In this document: piece by piece, positions 15,511 through 25,381 of the stretch
How positions within the stretch are numbered: the stretch's first letter is position 1
Layout: every line of letters begins with the position of its first letter
Source: JAJACP01 sp964350245
GTDB lineage: Bacteria > Chlamydiota > Chlamydiia > Chlamydiales > JAAKFR01
DNA length: 64,000 bases
Reading direction: 5' to 3'
NCBI GenBank assembly: GCA_964350245.1
Contig: CAYGJC010000001.1
Coordinates: 1 to 64,000, forward strand
Program-made: the position numbers and the translations under genes
Notes under the pieces: model-generated
The model's database searches: none
The model's input: the letters and a program-made list of their open reading frames with translations, nothing else
Told to the model about the DNA's origin: nothing

Positions 15511-16857
15511 ATGCTGACTTGCGATGCACGTGACACCTGGACTCAGTTTCTGGAATACGTAAAAAAGCGCTGTTCTTTGACAGCCTTTGAAAATTGGCTC
15601 TCCCCTATTAAGGTTGTAAACTCTTCTGCTGAAGAGATTACACTTGAGGTTCCCAACATTTTTGTGAAGGCCTACCTGTTAGATAATTACAAAAGAGATC
15701 TCTGCTCATTTCTCCCTGTCAACGGTGAAGGAGAGCCCTCCATCCATTTTGTTATTGGTGATCAAAGTGCTCGCAAACCCGCCATCGAGCCGCAGAAAGC
15801 GCCGGTACACGCACCGATTGTTGAAGAGGTGACGGAATACGAACTCAAGCTCAACCCTTCCTATCGGTTCGAAAACTTTATCGAAGGAGCCTCTAACCAG
15901 TTTGTCAAATCGGCGGCACTGGGAATTGCAGGCAGGCCCGGCCGTTCTTACAACCCTCTTTTTATCCATGGAGGAGTTGGACTGGGAAAGACGCACCTTT
16001 TACATGCCATTGGTCACTATGCGCGTCAGCATCACAAAAAGCTACGCGTTCAATGTATTACAACTGAAGGATTTATCAATGATTTAGTCGACAGTCTCCG
16101 CAGTAAATCAGTCGATAAAATGAAACGCTTTTACCGCTCCCTCGATATCTTACTCGTGGACGATATTCAATTTTTACAAAACCGGCTGAATTTTGAAGAA
16201 GAATTTTGCAACACGTTTGAAAGTCTAATCAATCAAAATAAACAGATTGTGATCACAAGTGATAAACCTCCCGGCCAACTTAAACTCTCTGAGCGTATTG
16301 TAGCCCGCATGGAATGGGGACTTGTGGCACATGTGGGCATGCCTGATCTTGAGACGCGTGTCGCAATCTTACAGCACAAAGCCGAACAAAAAGGGCTTAA
16401 AATTCCCAACCAAGTGGCTTTCTTTATTGCCGAGCATATCTTTAGCAACGTCCGTCAACTTGAGGGAGCGATCAATCGCCTGACCGCTCACTGCCGTCTC
16501 CTAGAGCAAGAGGTCTCAGAAGAACTGGTCGAACAAACCCTGAGTGAACTTTTTCAAACGGCTCCAAGACAAAAGGTGTCAGCTGAAAGCATTTTAAAGA
16601 GTGTGGCAACTGTATTTCAAGTCCGTATCAATGATTTGAAGGGAACGTCTCGTACCAAAGACATCTCGTTAGCCCGTCAGATTGCCATGTACCTGGCCAA
16701 AGAGCTGATCAATGACTCTTTGATGATGATTGGCGCCTCCTTTGGAAAAACGCACTCCACGATTTTGCATGCATGCAAGACAATTGAAAACAAAATGAAA
16801 AAAGATGAATCTTTGCGAAGACAGATCGCCCTCTGCCGACGCAATATTGAGCAATGA
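15511..16857 (+). CDS. dnaA: chromosomal replication initiator DnaA
   Basis: DnaA binds origin boxes and opens DNA for replication. The ATG at 15511 follows GAGGG with suitable spacing and gives MLTCDARDTW, like the chlamydial DnaA start; the in-frame GTG at 15472 is upstream of this site. Domain I is residues 1-80. The AAA+ core follows, with Walker A GGVGLGKTHLL, Walker B ILLVDDIQFL and sensor VITSDKPP. Domain IV ends the protein with the DnaA signature around KDISLARQIAMYLAKEL and the SFGKTHSTILHACK helix. Length is about 448 residues. C. trachomatis has two dnaA genes; this one occupies the CT275 position. The stop overlaps the bactofilin ATG. Confidence 0.96.
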   Translation: MLTCDARDTWTQFLEYVKKRCSLTAFENWLSPIKVVNSSAEEITLEVPNIFVKAYLLDNYKRDLCSFLPVNGEGEPSIHFVIGDQSARKPAIEPQKAPVHAPIVEEVTEYELKLNPSYRFENFIEGASNQFVKSAALGIAGRPGRSYNPLFIHGGVGLGKTHLLHAIGHYARQHHKKLRVQCITTEGFINDLVDSLRSKSVDKMKRFYRSLDILLVDDIQFLQNRLNFEEEFCNTFESLINQNKQIVITSDKPPGQLKLSERIVARMEWGLVAHVGMPDLETRVAILQHKAEQKGLKIPNQVAFFIAEHIFSNVRQLEGAINRLTAHCRLLEQEVSEELVEQTLSELFQTAPRQKVSAESILKSVATVFQVRINDLKGTSRTKDISLARQIAMYLAKELINDSLMMIGASFGKTHSTILHACKTIENKMKKDESLRRQIALCRRNIEQ

Positions 16858-17453
16858 GGTTACTAACTATGTTTCGCCGCCCCGGTAAAAATCCTTTAGA
16901 AGAAAACGCATCTATTTACGATGACGAATCACACATTCCGTCCCCATATAAGTACGGAGCCCCTAAAGAAGAGGTGCCTCCCCGCATCTTTGACACTCCC
17001 CATCATCAAGGGCGTATTGCCCCTACCCGTCCTCTTCCTCATGATGTGCACGAGGAGAGCTGGAATAGTAGCGAAAAGACAACTCCACTTCCCCACCATT
17101 TTATGCAAGAAGATGCTCCTGAAACAACTTTAGGTGAAGGGGTGACCTTTAGAGGAGAGTTGAGTTTCGAGCGGCTTCTACGCATCGACGGCTCATTTGA
17201 AGGAGAATTGCTCTCTCAAGGAAAGGTCGTTGTCGGCCCCCAAGGGAAGGTAAAGGCTAATCTCAATTTACGCGAGGCGATTATTGAGGGAGAAGTGGAG
17301 GGCAATATTGTCGTTCAAGAGAAGCTTGAGCTACGTGGAACCGCGCGCATTAAAGGGGACATCGAAGCTAAATCTCTTTGTGTAGATGAAGGGGTGCATC
17401 TGGACGGGCATGTCACTGTAACTCCGAAGCCAGCTGAAGAAGCTCCTCTTTAA
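16854..17453 (+). CDS. bacA: bactofilin, BacA-like cytoskeletal protein
   Basis: The C-terminal half (residues about 90-190) is a bactofilin beta-helix: TTLGEGVTFRGELSFERLLR, IDGSFEGEL, GKVVVGPQGKVKANLNLREA, IIEGEVEGNI and a run of short beta-rung repeats. The N-terminal 85 residues are proline- and histidine-rich and probably disordered. Bactofilins self-assemble without nucleotides; the C. trachomatis homolog at the same locus (CT276) forms a membrane-associated ring and affects cell size. Translation is probably coupled to dnaA through an ATGA overlap, although the ATG at 16869 is also possible. The tail (TPKPAEEAPL) is unstructured. Confidence 0.9.
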   Translation: MRLLTMFRRPGKNPLEENASIYDDESHIPSPYKYGAPKEEVPPRIFDTPHHQGRIAPTRPLPHDVHEESWNSSEKTTPLPHHFMQEDAPETTLGEGVTFRGELSFERLLRIDGSFEGELLSQGKVVVGPQGKVKANLNLREAIIEGEVEGNIVVQEKLELRGTARIKGDIEAKSLCVDEGVHLDGHVTVTPKPAEEAPL

Positions 17454-18115
17454 CAGGCGCGTGCCAGCGTAAGGGCATAAATTTTTTTGGGAAATCCTTC
17501 TTTAATCATTTCTGATGTGTGGCGCACCATGGTTCCCGTGGTCGCCACATCATCGATAATTAACACAGTTTTTCCTTTGAGCGAGGCTCTTTTTTTCAGA
17601 TAAAAGCGTGCGACACCCAGACTTTCACGCTGCAGTTGTGCCAACCGTGATTGCGACAGATCTCCTAAGTGTCTTCCCACACAACTAGAGACTTTTACCC
17701 TTAGCAGCTGAGCTAACGCTTTGGCCAAAATGGTGGCGTGGTTAGCTCCCTGTAACCAGATACGACGGGGAACAGGAATAAGCAGATCGGGGGGCTCCCA
17801 CCCCATTTGCTCGAGTTGCAAAAACATAAAAGAGGCAGCTGTTTTGGCTAGATAGGGCATCTGCCCATGCTTAAGGTTTCTAATAAAGGTGTGAACGGGT
17901 CCTGTATAGTCAAGAGCGGCAGCCACCGGAATCTGCCACCGCTTTTCAGCCAGACACTCGATACACACATGTCTGCCATCCGTTTCACCAAAACAAAAGC
18001 GGCAGCGGCTTAAGGGATCGATCAGCTCAAAATGCGCTGCGCATTCTTCACAAAAGAGTTTTTTGGATCTCTCCATGCAATGCAGACAAATGGCAGGAAA
18101 CAGAAAATTAATCAT
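17450..18115 (-). CDS. ComF-family phosphoribosyltransferase-like protein
   Basis: The 221-residue product opens with zinc-binding pairs (CLHC, CEEC, CRFC, CIEC) and ends with a type I phosphoribosyltransferase fold carrying the PRPP loop VLIIDDVATTGTM. These are ComF/GntX features. In naturally competent bacteria ComF supports uptake and processing of transforming DNA; the chemistry is unproven. The ATG at 18115, overlapping the preceding gene by eight bases, is preferred because homology starts with FLFPAICLHC; a longer frame reaches 18190. A comEC gene also lies in this window, at 56886-58292. Confidence 0.85.
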   Translation of the reverse strand: MINFLFPAICLHCMERSKKLFCEECAAHFELIDPLSRCRFCFGETDGRHVCIECLAEKRWQIPVAAALDYTGPVHTFIRNLKHGQMPYLAKTAASFMFLQLEQMGWEPPDLLIPVPRRIWLQGANHATILAKALAQLLRVKVSSCVGRHLGDLSQSRLAQLQRESLGVARFYLKKRASLKGKTVLIIDDVATTGTMVRHTSEMIKEGFPKKIYALTLARAC

Positions 18116-21100
18116 CCTCAAACTGGTTGCTGAAAGAGTATTTGGGATTAAGTAGGGTGCCCTTAACGGAAATGGTAAAGAATTCAGCAAGCTTCATCAA
18201 TAAATTATACTGTTTCATTTTCATCTTTAAATTGAGATTTCCGTCAAAATCGACATAGGCTTTGGTTCCTTCAGCCAGATAAAAGCGTGAAAGCTTTCCG
18301 TCACTGAACATATCCTTAAACTCATTTAGGTAGACCTTTCCTTCTCGAATTTCATAATCAATGGTCCCCCTAACCGGAACTAAAGCGGTTAAGTCTAATC
18401 CAATACGCGCCGTGATCTCTGTCGGAATAAAGAGTAAATTGGAAAGAAACGTCTTTTTGGGAAGATTTGTAAAGGCGAGCTTACCCCGTCCTACAATACT
18501 GTGTGTATCATCAAAATAGCCCTGAAACTGGCTGAGCTCAAAGTTACGAATAAAAAAGGAGCGATAAAAAGGTTTACTACGCGGCTCCCAGTTGGTCCAC
18601 GGGCTACGTAAACGTGAGATACGCACATCTTCTAGCTTTAGCTGATCAAACAGAAAAGCCCAGCTATCCCTATTCTTTACCAAATCAAGCTGTCCTACTG
18701 ATAGCCTTCCCGCCCAATCCTTGACTGTCAAATTCGAAAGCGCTACCCACTCAGGGGTGTAGTACAAATCGGCATTAAGGGAGGAAAGCTCCACTTTTCC
18801 CAAACAAATATCCGTCCCCCTAAGCGCTCCATTGAAAGAAAAAAGAGAAAAATCAGATTTGGAAATCGAAAGCCCTCCCTCCAGTGCATATCCTCCCGCA
18901 ACAGAAAAGCGGTCAATCAAGTGAGCTAACTGGTCTCCAAGTAATGGGTGCACCCTCCCTGCATCTACCCCAATCCAGCCCTGTAGAGCAATCGAATCAG
19001 AAAAATCCATCAAATTTTCGGCAGTGAGATCCATCTGGAGCCCATGAAAATTTCCCTGGACCGTCTGGATACACCACCCCTCCCCGCTCTTTCTCCGCCA
19101 ATTTGCAATCAAAGCATCGCGGCCTGCAGGATTCTGGGGGGAGAGTTTCTGTTCGCTGATCGCCAGATGACCCTGACTCATCGTCATGCTATCGGTCAAC
19201 ATGTGCAGCCAATAGTAATTGTCCTTATAGAAGCACTGCGTCCACAAATTAAGCTCCAAGGGATCGTAGAGCAAAAGAAAATTTTTCAAACGAAACTGGT
19301 GATTAGAGAGATGATAGATCCCATCTTTGAGATTAAGATAAACCCAAACCGTATCAGGATAAACCTCAAGAGAGATGCGGCCCTCAAGCGGTTCATTTTG
19401 CTTTAAGGCCTCGACCCAATCGACAAGCGTTGGGTGCACTTTGCCGGGAAACATTTTGCCGGCTAACTCAGCCACCCAGGGCAATTTTTCGGGTGGAAGC
19501 GAAAAGTCAAATCCTTCGAATTGTGCTTTTTGCTGAGAGCGATTATAGGTAAAACGCCCCAGCTTGTATTTTTCTATCCCCATTTCGGTGGGAATCTCTA
19601 CAGCCAACCCCTCGACTGATAAACCACGCTTAGAAGAATAAAAGCAGCGTAAATCCTCCCCATCGCCAAACTGAATACCCCCAAACTTTAGCTGTCGAAA
19701 GGCTCCGGTGAGGTTTGCCTGGAGCCCCTCATCGCTCTTCCACTCTACTCTTCCATCACCAAAAATTTCGCCTTGAGGCTTCCAGATTGAGAAGGCGTCT
19801 CCAAAGGTCCAGTGAAAGTGATCGACTTGTCCTTTGAAGTTTTTTTCCTCTCGATCGTAACGTCCTGAAAAGGTACAGGTGCCCTGCTTGCTTTCTGCCT
19901 CACGAATCAGGAGACGGGGAATACGCACTTCATTCTCATCCCAATCCAGATCTCCCTCTCCTTCCCATGTTTTGTACGTAAAATCGAGAATCTGCATGCC
20001 CATGTCCTGCTGCACAGCATGGAATGCGATCCCCTCTCCTTCAAGAGAAATGGTTTTACCAATTGATCCTTTAAACGAGCCGTGGGGAGAATCTACATTT
20101 AAAAGAATCTCGTTTAAGTCATAGTTCACCTCTCCGGAACAAGAAAGAGGAGAATTTTTGAACTTTCCTTCAAAAAAACCATGCATTTGGCCAGCAACTA
20201 ACTGCGCTTCGGGGACAAAGTGATAGTGGAAAGAAAAAACCTCCCCCTCACCATAAACACTCCCCTCGAAAGGGATTTCCCAAAAAATCGAGTGAGAAAA
20301 ATGGGACAAAAGTTTTTGTGCATCGGAAGCAGGACCCGCAATAGAGTGAGCGCTCATGATCAGATCGACATCATCTAGTGCACGTGTCTCTATTTCCAGC
20401 TCCCCTTTTAAGGTCAACGCGCCCCACTTTGTCTCCACGTCCAAAATGTGAATCTGTCTATTTTCAAAATGGACAACAGCCTCACCTTCAGTGAAGGTGA
20501 CTCCTTTATTTTTTTGGCTGTAAACAGCCTCTTTCAGAGGAAGAAAACCCACATGATCCCACGTTTGCAAATCAAAGTAGTGAACAGCCGCCACATCTTT
20601 GGTCACTTCCTTTTCAATCCGCTCTGCTTGCAAAGAAAAATTAGGACTCTCAATCAGAACGTCTTCTCCTTCATAGGAAAAGACCAAGTACCTCTCATCG
20701 AAGGTTCCGTCAAAATGGATCCGCCCTTTCGCCTCCATGTTTACATCTCTGAACAAAAAAGGAGAGAGGAACTTTTCCATGGGAAAATGCCTGCCATGAA
20801 ACCAGCCAAATCGCTTTTGAGAGAGGCAAAATTGACGTGCCAGATGATCGAGAAAAGAGTCAACTGAGTTAGAAAGAGAGTGGGGAAGAGCTTCTGGAAC
20901 CACTTCAACCTCAGCCATTCCCACTCCAAACAGACAACCAAAGTCAAGTTGGTGCGTCTCCTCTCCGGCAATGGTCAAAATCCCCTCTAACTCCAGCCCA
21001 CGTCCCGCCCGATGCAAAGAGGCATCGAGTACAAAATGATCGTCAGCAAAGGCCTTTCTGAAGCTCTGCTGCAAAGAGGAAGGAAAAAGTGGGCTCATAT

Positions 21101-22184
21101 CCTGAGAGTTTCCCTCAAATCCCATGCGCATGAGTACATCCGGGGAGCACCAGTCAAACATCAGCTCTCCCTCCATACCCATAAAGCTTCCATGCAAAAT
21201 AGAGCTCTCCACTTTTCCGTCTCGCACGCAAATATTTGTTGTGAGATGACTCAAATCCCAGATTCCCTGCCAAAACTCACGACTCTCCTCAAGAGCAAGC
21301 CTTCCCCCATCAATGGAAATTTCTCCATACAGAGTTTTCATAGAAGTAAAGTCAATCTCCAGGTTTGCCTGCAGTTGATCTACTTCTCCAAAGAGCTCAA
21401 GGTAAGCATTTTCCGCTTCTACTTTTGAGCAACTAAACTTTCCATTCATAAACAAAGGCTCTCCATGAAGAAGAGTGAGAGCAAGAGCACCCTCAATTTC
21501 TCCTTTTTGTAGCTGCCAGTGCTGAATTGATTTGGGCATTTGGGAGTGGAAAAAGTAGGTCATTAGGTGGTAAAGTGAGGGCATTGAATGCGCATGAAAA
21601 TCTGTTTGCAAATGGACAGTTCCCTCTTTTCCACGCTGAAAGTGGGTGACCAGCCTCTCTTGCTGCTGCTCTAAGTCGAGCCCTATCCAACCACTCACTT
21701 CAGACCCTTGGATCGTGTGCTCCAGATCAAAGTGCACCCGCTGAAATAAGGGAGCCACTTCCTGGTAATCGTATAACAAAGCCTCGCCATCTCGCACATG
21801 TGTCTTGAAAGAAAGAGAAAAAAAAGGAAGAGAAGAAAAAGAAGAGCAGGAAGCTCTTTGAGGTTCGGTTTTGCGACTGACGATTTTGACCCCCTCTATC
21901 TCGATGCAGCCTCCCAGTTCGCGGGTTTTCCATCGGAAGAAAGGAGAAAAGCGGGCGTGGGCAAAGGAGATATGGATCTGTCCCGTTTTGACAAGTGCCC
22001 CATTTTTACAGACGATTTTACCCCGTTCCCAATTCAAGGAATCATAAGTGAACTTTCCTCCATACGTTTTATGGCAGTAGCGGTTTGCTTGATACTTGAC
22101 GCATGCCACCAAAATCTCATGGGGGAAAAGAGCTACTCCGATGAGAATAGAAAGACCACAAAGGAGAAAAATCCGTTTGTACAT
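18108..22184 (-). CDS. giant AsmA/TamB-like envelope protein
   Basis: The protein has about 1358 residues. One N-terminal membrane anchor (residues about 4-23, IFLLCGLSILIGVALFPHEI) is followed by a very long beta-rich region of alternating G, L, E, D strands with no catalytic motif. The C-terminal 150 residues (GRGKLAFTNLPKK, LTALVPVRGTIDYEIREGKVYL, FDGNLNLKMKMKQYN) resemble the AsmA C-terminal or YhdP family, ending in an SVKGTLLNPKYS strand. AsmA-like proteins are now viewed as bridge-type carriers of phospholipid between the inner and outer membranes. The start at 22184 is the first ATG; a GTG lies two codons upstream. It forms a two-gene unit with the ComF gene and is divergent from nqrB. 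Confidence 0.75.
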   Translation of the reverse strand: MYKRIFLLCGLSILIGVALFPHEILVACVKYQANRYCHKTYGGKFTYDSLNWERGKIVCKNGALVKTGQIHISFAHARFSPFFRWKTRELGGCIEIEGVKIVSRKTEPQRASCSSFSSLPFFSLSFKTHVRDGEALLYDYQEVAPLFQRVHFDLEHTIQGSEVSGWIGLDLEQQQERLVTHFQRGKEGTVHLQTDFHAHSMPSLYHLMTYFFHSQMPKSIQHWQLQKGEIEGALALTLLHGEPLFMNGKFSCSKVEAENAYLELFGEVDQLQANLEIDFTSMKTLYGEISIDGGRLALEESREFWQGIWDLSHLTTNICVRDGKVESSILHGSFMGMEGELMFDWCSPDVLMRMGFEGNSQDMSPLFPSSLQQSFRKAFADDHFVLDASLHRAGRGLELEGILTIAGEETHQLDFGCLFGVGMAEVEVVPEALPHSLSNSVDSFLDHLARQFCLSQKRFGWFHGRHFPMEKFLSPFLFRDVNMEAKGRIHFDGTFDERYLVFSYEGEDVLIESPNFSLQAERIEKEVTKDVAAVHYFDLQTWDHVGFLPLKEAVYSQKNKGVTFTEGEAVVHFENRQIHILDVETKWGALTLKGELEIETRALDDVDLIMSAHSIAGPASDAQKLLSHFSHSIFWEIPFEGSVYGEGEVFSFHYHFVPEAQLVAGQMHGFFEGKFKNSPLSCSGEVNYDLNEILLNVDSPHGSFKGSIGKTISLEGEGIAFHAVQQDMGMQILDFTYKTWEGEGDLDWDENEVRIPRLLIREAESKQGTCTFSGRYDREEKNFKGQVDHFHWTFGDAFSIWKPQGEIFGDGRVEWKSDEGLQANLTGAFRQLKFGGIQFGDGEDLRCFYSSKRGLSVEGLAVEIPTEMGIEKYKLGRFTYNRSQQKAQFEGFDFSLPPEKLPWVAELAGKMFPGKVHPTLVDWVEALKQNEPLEGRISLEVYPDTVWVYLNLKDGIYHLSNHQFRLKNFLLLYDPLELNLWTQCFYKDNYYWLHMLTDSMTMSQGHLAISEQKLSPQNPAGRDALIANWRRKSGEGWCIQTVQGNFHGLQMDLTAENLMDFSDSIALQGWIGVDAGRVHPLLGDQLAHLIDRFSVAGGYALEGGLSISKSDFSLFSFNGALRGTDICLGKVELSSLNADLYYTPEWVALSNLTVKDWAGRLSVGQLDLVKNRDSWAFLFDQLKLEDVRISRLRSPWTNWEPRSKPFYRSFFIRNFELSQFQGYFDDTHSIVGRGKLAFTNLPKKTFLSNLLFIPTEITARIGLDLTALVPVRGTIDYEIREGKVYLNEFKDMFSDGKLSRFYLAEGTKAYVDFDGNLNLKMKMKQYNLLMKLAEFFTISVKGTLLNPKYSFSNQFEDD

Positions 22185-22274
22185 GTGCACCTACTCTGAG
22201 AGTACCTCGAAAAGAGATGAAGGAAAAGGTTTTTCTCTTCTCAATTAGCAAAAAATTTGGTACTTTTTCGATAT

Positions 22275-23810
22275 ATGTTACGTCGTTTTTTAGACTTTCA
22301 ACTTTCGTTTTTTGAAAAAGGGAAGCCGCTCCATAAAATGCGTCCTTTAGTGTCTGCCGTGGACGCATTTTGTTATGAAGCGCCAATCAATGCGCGCCGC
22401 GCACCATTTATTCGAGATGCCGTCGATATTAAACGGTGGATGGTTCTTGTTGTTTTGGCCCTCTTTCCTGTCATTTTGATGACCATTTGGAACACAGGCC
22501 TACAAAAAATGGTCTATGGAAGTGGTGACTATCAATTGATGAACAACTACCTACTCTCTTCGGATTCGTTCCGTGGTTACTTCGATTTTGTGTTTGAAAA
22601 CCACCGCTATTTGACCATCCTCAAGTATGGCGCTCTTGCTTTTTTCCCTGTGATGATTATCAGCTATCTAGTAGGTGGACTATGTGAAGGGATCATTGCC
22701 TCCATCCGAGGTCATGAGATTGCCGAAGGCTTTTTGGTCACCGGAATTCTCTATCCACTGGCACTGCCTTCGACGATTCCCTACTGGATGGTCGCACTGG
22801 GCGTTGCCTTCGGCGTGATTGTGGGTAAAGAACTTTTTGGCGGAACAGGGATGAACATCCTCAATCCCGCTTTAACCGCACGCGCCTTTTTATTCTTTAC
22901 CTTCCCGGGAAAAATGACCGGTGATGTCTGGGTGGGCACCAATCCTACACACATTGCCAACAGTCTGAAAGAGATGAATGCACAAGCCGGGCTGAGTGGC
23001 GTGGATGGATACACGCAAGCAACAGCCCTTCAAGGCTTAAACAGTGCAACCAATGAGATTAAGCAGATCCACGTTGATGCCATTGCAAGCAATACGCTGG
23101 GCGCCAAAACTCCCCATTTTTCCGTTCTAGAGAGTCAATTTGACCAGTGGAACGCGGCGAGCAACCAAGGGGCAGAACTTGGACAGCTAACAGCTGAACA
23201 AATGCGCGCTTTTGTGACCGCTCCTCTAACCGAAGGAGGGCTGGGCCTACTTCCCGGAAACTATGGACCCGCCTACACGGCAACCGAGTCGATTTTTGGA
23301 ATAGGTAAATTCTCAGATGGTAATCTTTTTTGGGGAAACATCTTAGGAAGTATGGGAGAAACCTCCACCTTTGCCTGTCTTTTAGGCGCTCTTTTACTGA
23401 TCTATACGGGAGTGGGCGCGTGGCGAACGATGGTGGCATATGGCATTGGAGCTCTACTGACTGCCTACTTTTTTCAGTTTTTCTCTACCCACTTTGGGGT
23501 AGATGGAGGCGCATGGAATCCCGCTCGCTTTGCAATGCCCGCTTACCGCCACCTTTTGATGGGCAGCTTAGCTTTTGGACTTGTCTTCATGGCCACAGAG
23601 CCCGTCAGCTCGCCTGGCATGCGAGGTGCTAAGTGGATCTATGGGGTATTTATTGGTGTGATCACCGTCGTGATCCGTCTGATCAACCCCGCCTACCCTG
23701 AGGGAGTGATGCTTGCGATCTTGTTTGGTAATGTCTTTGCACCGCTCATTGATTACTACGTTGTACGCAACTACCGGAGGAGGGTAATTCGTGGCCGAGC
23801 CCCCGCATAA
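22275..23810 (+). CDS. nqrB: Na+-translocating NADH-quinone reductase subunit B
   Basis: NqrB is the largest membrane subunit of the sodium-pumping NADH:quinone reductase, with riboflavin and a covalent FMN. The protein of about 511 residues has roughly ten membrane helices and the family segments FIRDAVDIKRWM near the N-terminus, GKELFGGTGMNILNPALTARAFLFF, and MATEPVSSPGMRGAKWIYG near the end. The FMN-bearing threonine is expected at T250, but the usual S-G-A-T reads T-Q-A-T (DGYTQATAL). ATG at 22275 is chosen over an upstream TTG. It starts an nqrBCDE operon; nqrA and nqrF are not in the window, consistent with their separate loci in Chlamydia. Confidence 0.96.
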   Translation: MLRRFLDFQLSFFEKGKPLHKMRPLVSAVDAFCYEAPINARRAPFIRDAVDIKRWMVLVVLALFPVILMTIWNTGLQKMVYGSGDYQLMNNYLLSSDSFRGYFDFVFENHRYLTILKYGALAFFPVMIISYLVGGLCEGIIASIRGHEIAEGFLVTGILYPLALPSTIPYWMVALGVAFGVIVGKELFGGTGMNILNPALTARAFLFFTFPGKMTGDVWVGTNPTHIANSLKEMNAQAGLSGVDGYTQATALQGLNSATNEIKQIHVDAIASNTLGAKTPHFSVLESQFDQWNAASNQGAELGQLTAEQMRAFVTAPLTEGGLGLLPGNYGPAYTATESIFGIGKFSDGNLFWGNILGSMGETSTFACLLGALLLIYTGVGAWRTMVAYGIGALLTAYFFQFFSTHFGVDGGAWNPARFAMPAYRHLLMGSLAFGLVFMATEPVSSPGMRGAKWIYGVFIGVITVVIRLINPAYPEGVMLAILFGNVFAPLIDYYVVRNYRRRVIRGRAPA

Positions 23811-24732
23811 ACGCGCTCCTCATACCGACTTCCAAATTCTACTCTTCATTGTAAGCCTCTGCTTAACATGTGGATTGCTCCTCGCGGTTATCGCCTATGG
23901 TCTCTCTGTCCCTCAGAAAGAGGCAAAGGATTTTGACCAGAGCAAACAGATGTTGATTGCTGCAAAAATCCTCAATAGCAAAGGCTACTTCGAGTTACTT
24001 GAAGAAGAAAAGCTTGTCCCCGCAACCTTCGATCCAGATCAAAAAATACTTGTGAAGACGGAGGGGCCTCCCGTTCAAGCAACCGAAGATCAGATCAAGG
24101 AGATCTCTGCGCTACGTATTCGCCCCCTGCTGACTAACAAAGCAGGTGATGTCTCCACCTTCGAAGAAAACAATCTCACTCAGTCCAAATATCTTGAGGA
24201 CAACAAAAAAACAGGCTACGCCAATTTACCAGAGAAGCTTTTCTTTGCTATACTGCCCAATGAGCCCAATGCCGGATCGATCACAGCTGCTGATGTGGCC
24301 AAAGATCTCTCACAGGTTTCTGTTTTCGTCATTCCCGTCTCAGGGTTTGGTCTTTGGGCACCGATTTACGGATTTATTGCCATTGGCCCCAATGGCGATG
24401 AGGTGATCGGAACCACATGGTACGATCATGGTGAGACGCCGGGACTGGGCGCCAATATCGCTGAGGCGTGGTGGCAAAAACAGTTTTATGGAAAACTCGT
24501 GTTTCAAGAGTCTTCTGACGGGTCTGTTGATTTGCAAACAGCTGATATGGGTATCATCGTTGTAAAGGGAAAAGTGAGCGACGTTTACAGCGACTCTCCC
24601 AAATCAAAGAGCGCTGTGGATGGCATTTCTGGATCCACACTAACCGGAGATGGAGTCACGGCTGCTTACAAAAATTCTCTCACTCCTTACCGAGAATTTT
24701 TAATTAAGCTCAACAAGGAGGAGACCCCTTAA
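23791..24732 (+). CDS. nqrC: Na+-translocating NADH-quinone reductase subunit C
   Basis: NqrC carries a covalent FMN on the periplasmic side. One N-terminal membrane helix (residues about 14-37) is followed by a soluble domain with VSGFGLWAPIYGFIAI and GETPGLGANI, both family hallmarks. The FMN attachment sequence is DGISGSTLTGDGV, with the flavin-bearing threonine in S-G-S-T. Length is 313 residues. It starts at a GTG overlapping nqrB by 20 bases after GGAGG, so translation is coupled. Flavin transfer needs ApbE, which is not in the window. Confidence 0.96.
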   Translation: MAEPPHKRAPHTDFQILLFIVSLCLTCGLLLAVIAYGLSVPQKEAKDFDQSKQMLIAAKILNSKGYFELLEEEKLVPATFDPDQKILVKTEGPPVQATEDQIKEISALRIRPLLTNKAGDVSTFEENNLTQSKYLEDNKKTGYANLPEKLFFAILPNEPNAGSITAADVAKDLSQVSVFVIPVSGFGLWAPIYGFIAIGPNGDEVIGTTWYDHGETPGLGANIAEAWWQKQFYGKLVFQESSDGSVDLQTADMGIIVVKGKVSDVYSDSPKSKSAVDGISGSTLTGDGVTAAYKNSLTPYREFLIKLNKEETP

Positions 24733-25379
24733 TGGCTGAAAAACGTCCCCCTCTTAAAACCTATTTCTTAGAGCCCCTGTGGAAAAACAACCAGATTTTG
24801 GTGGCCATCTTGGGAATCTGCTCCGCTCTGGCAGTGACGACGACCTTAGCGACAGCTCTTACCATGGGGATCGCCGTTAGTCTCGTCACCGGGTTTTCAT
24901 GCCTTTTTGTCTCTCTTTTGCGCCGCTTTACTCCTGATAGCGTGCGGATGATCACCCAACTTGCCATTATTTCCTCTTTTGTGATCATCGTGGATCAGTT
25001 TTTGCGCGCCTATTTTTTTAACATCTCCAAAACGCTATCCGTCTTTGTGGGTCTGATCATCACTAACTGTCTTGTGATGGGGCGCACAGAAAGTATGGCC
25101 CGTAATGTGCCACCCATTCCTGCATTTTTAGATGGGATTGCAGCGGGGCTGGGTTATGCGTATATTCTCTTTTTAGTGGCGGGTTTGCGCGAGTTTTTTG
25201 GCTTTGGACAGCTCTTTGGGATTCAGATTATCCCTGAAGCGTGGTACGCCACAGCTGAGCATCCTGATGCCTATGAAAACTTAGGTTTAATGGTTTTAGC
25301 CCCCGCGGCCTTTTTTATTCTGGGCTTTTTTATTTGGATTGCAAACTTGATTAGTAAACCCGATAAACCGGCGTATTGA
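24732..25379 (+). CDS. nqrD: Na+-translocating NADH-quinone reductase subunit D
   Basis: NqrD is a six-helix membrane subunit that, with NqrE, holds an intramembrane iron-sulfur centre and forms part of the sodium path. Its 215 residues contain the expected IITNCLVMGRTESMA segment, with the cluster-region cysteine, followed by FLDGIAAGLGYAYIL. The ATG overlaps the nqrC stop (TAATG), preceded by AAGGAGGA. The C-terminus FIWIANLISKP is typical. Confidence 0.96.
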   Translation: MAEKRPPLKTYFLEPLWKNNQILVAILGICSALAVTTTLATALTMGIAVSLVTGFSCLFVSLLRRFTPDSVRMITQLAIISSFVIIVDQFLRAYFFNISKTLSVFVGLIITNCLVMGRTESMARNVPPIPAFLDGIAAGLGYAYILFLVAGLREFFGFGQLFGIQIIPEAWYATAEHPDAYENLGLMVLAPAAFFILGFFIWIANLISKPDKPAY

Positions 25380-25381
25380 TT

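Noticed and set aside
16854..17453. Possible tandem DNA repeats in the bactofilin gene
   Set aside because: The regularity is the beta-helix rung pattern at protein level; DNA copies are too diverged to be a repeat element.
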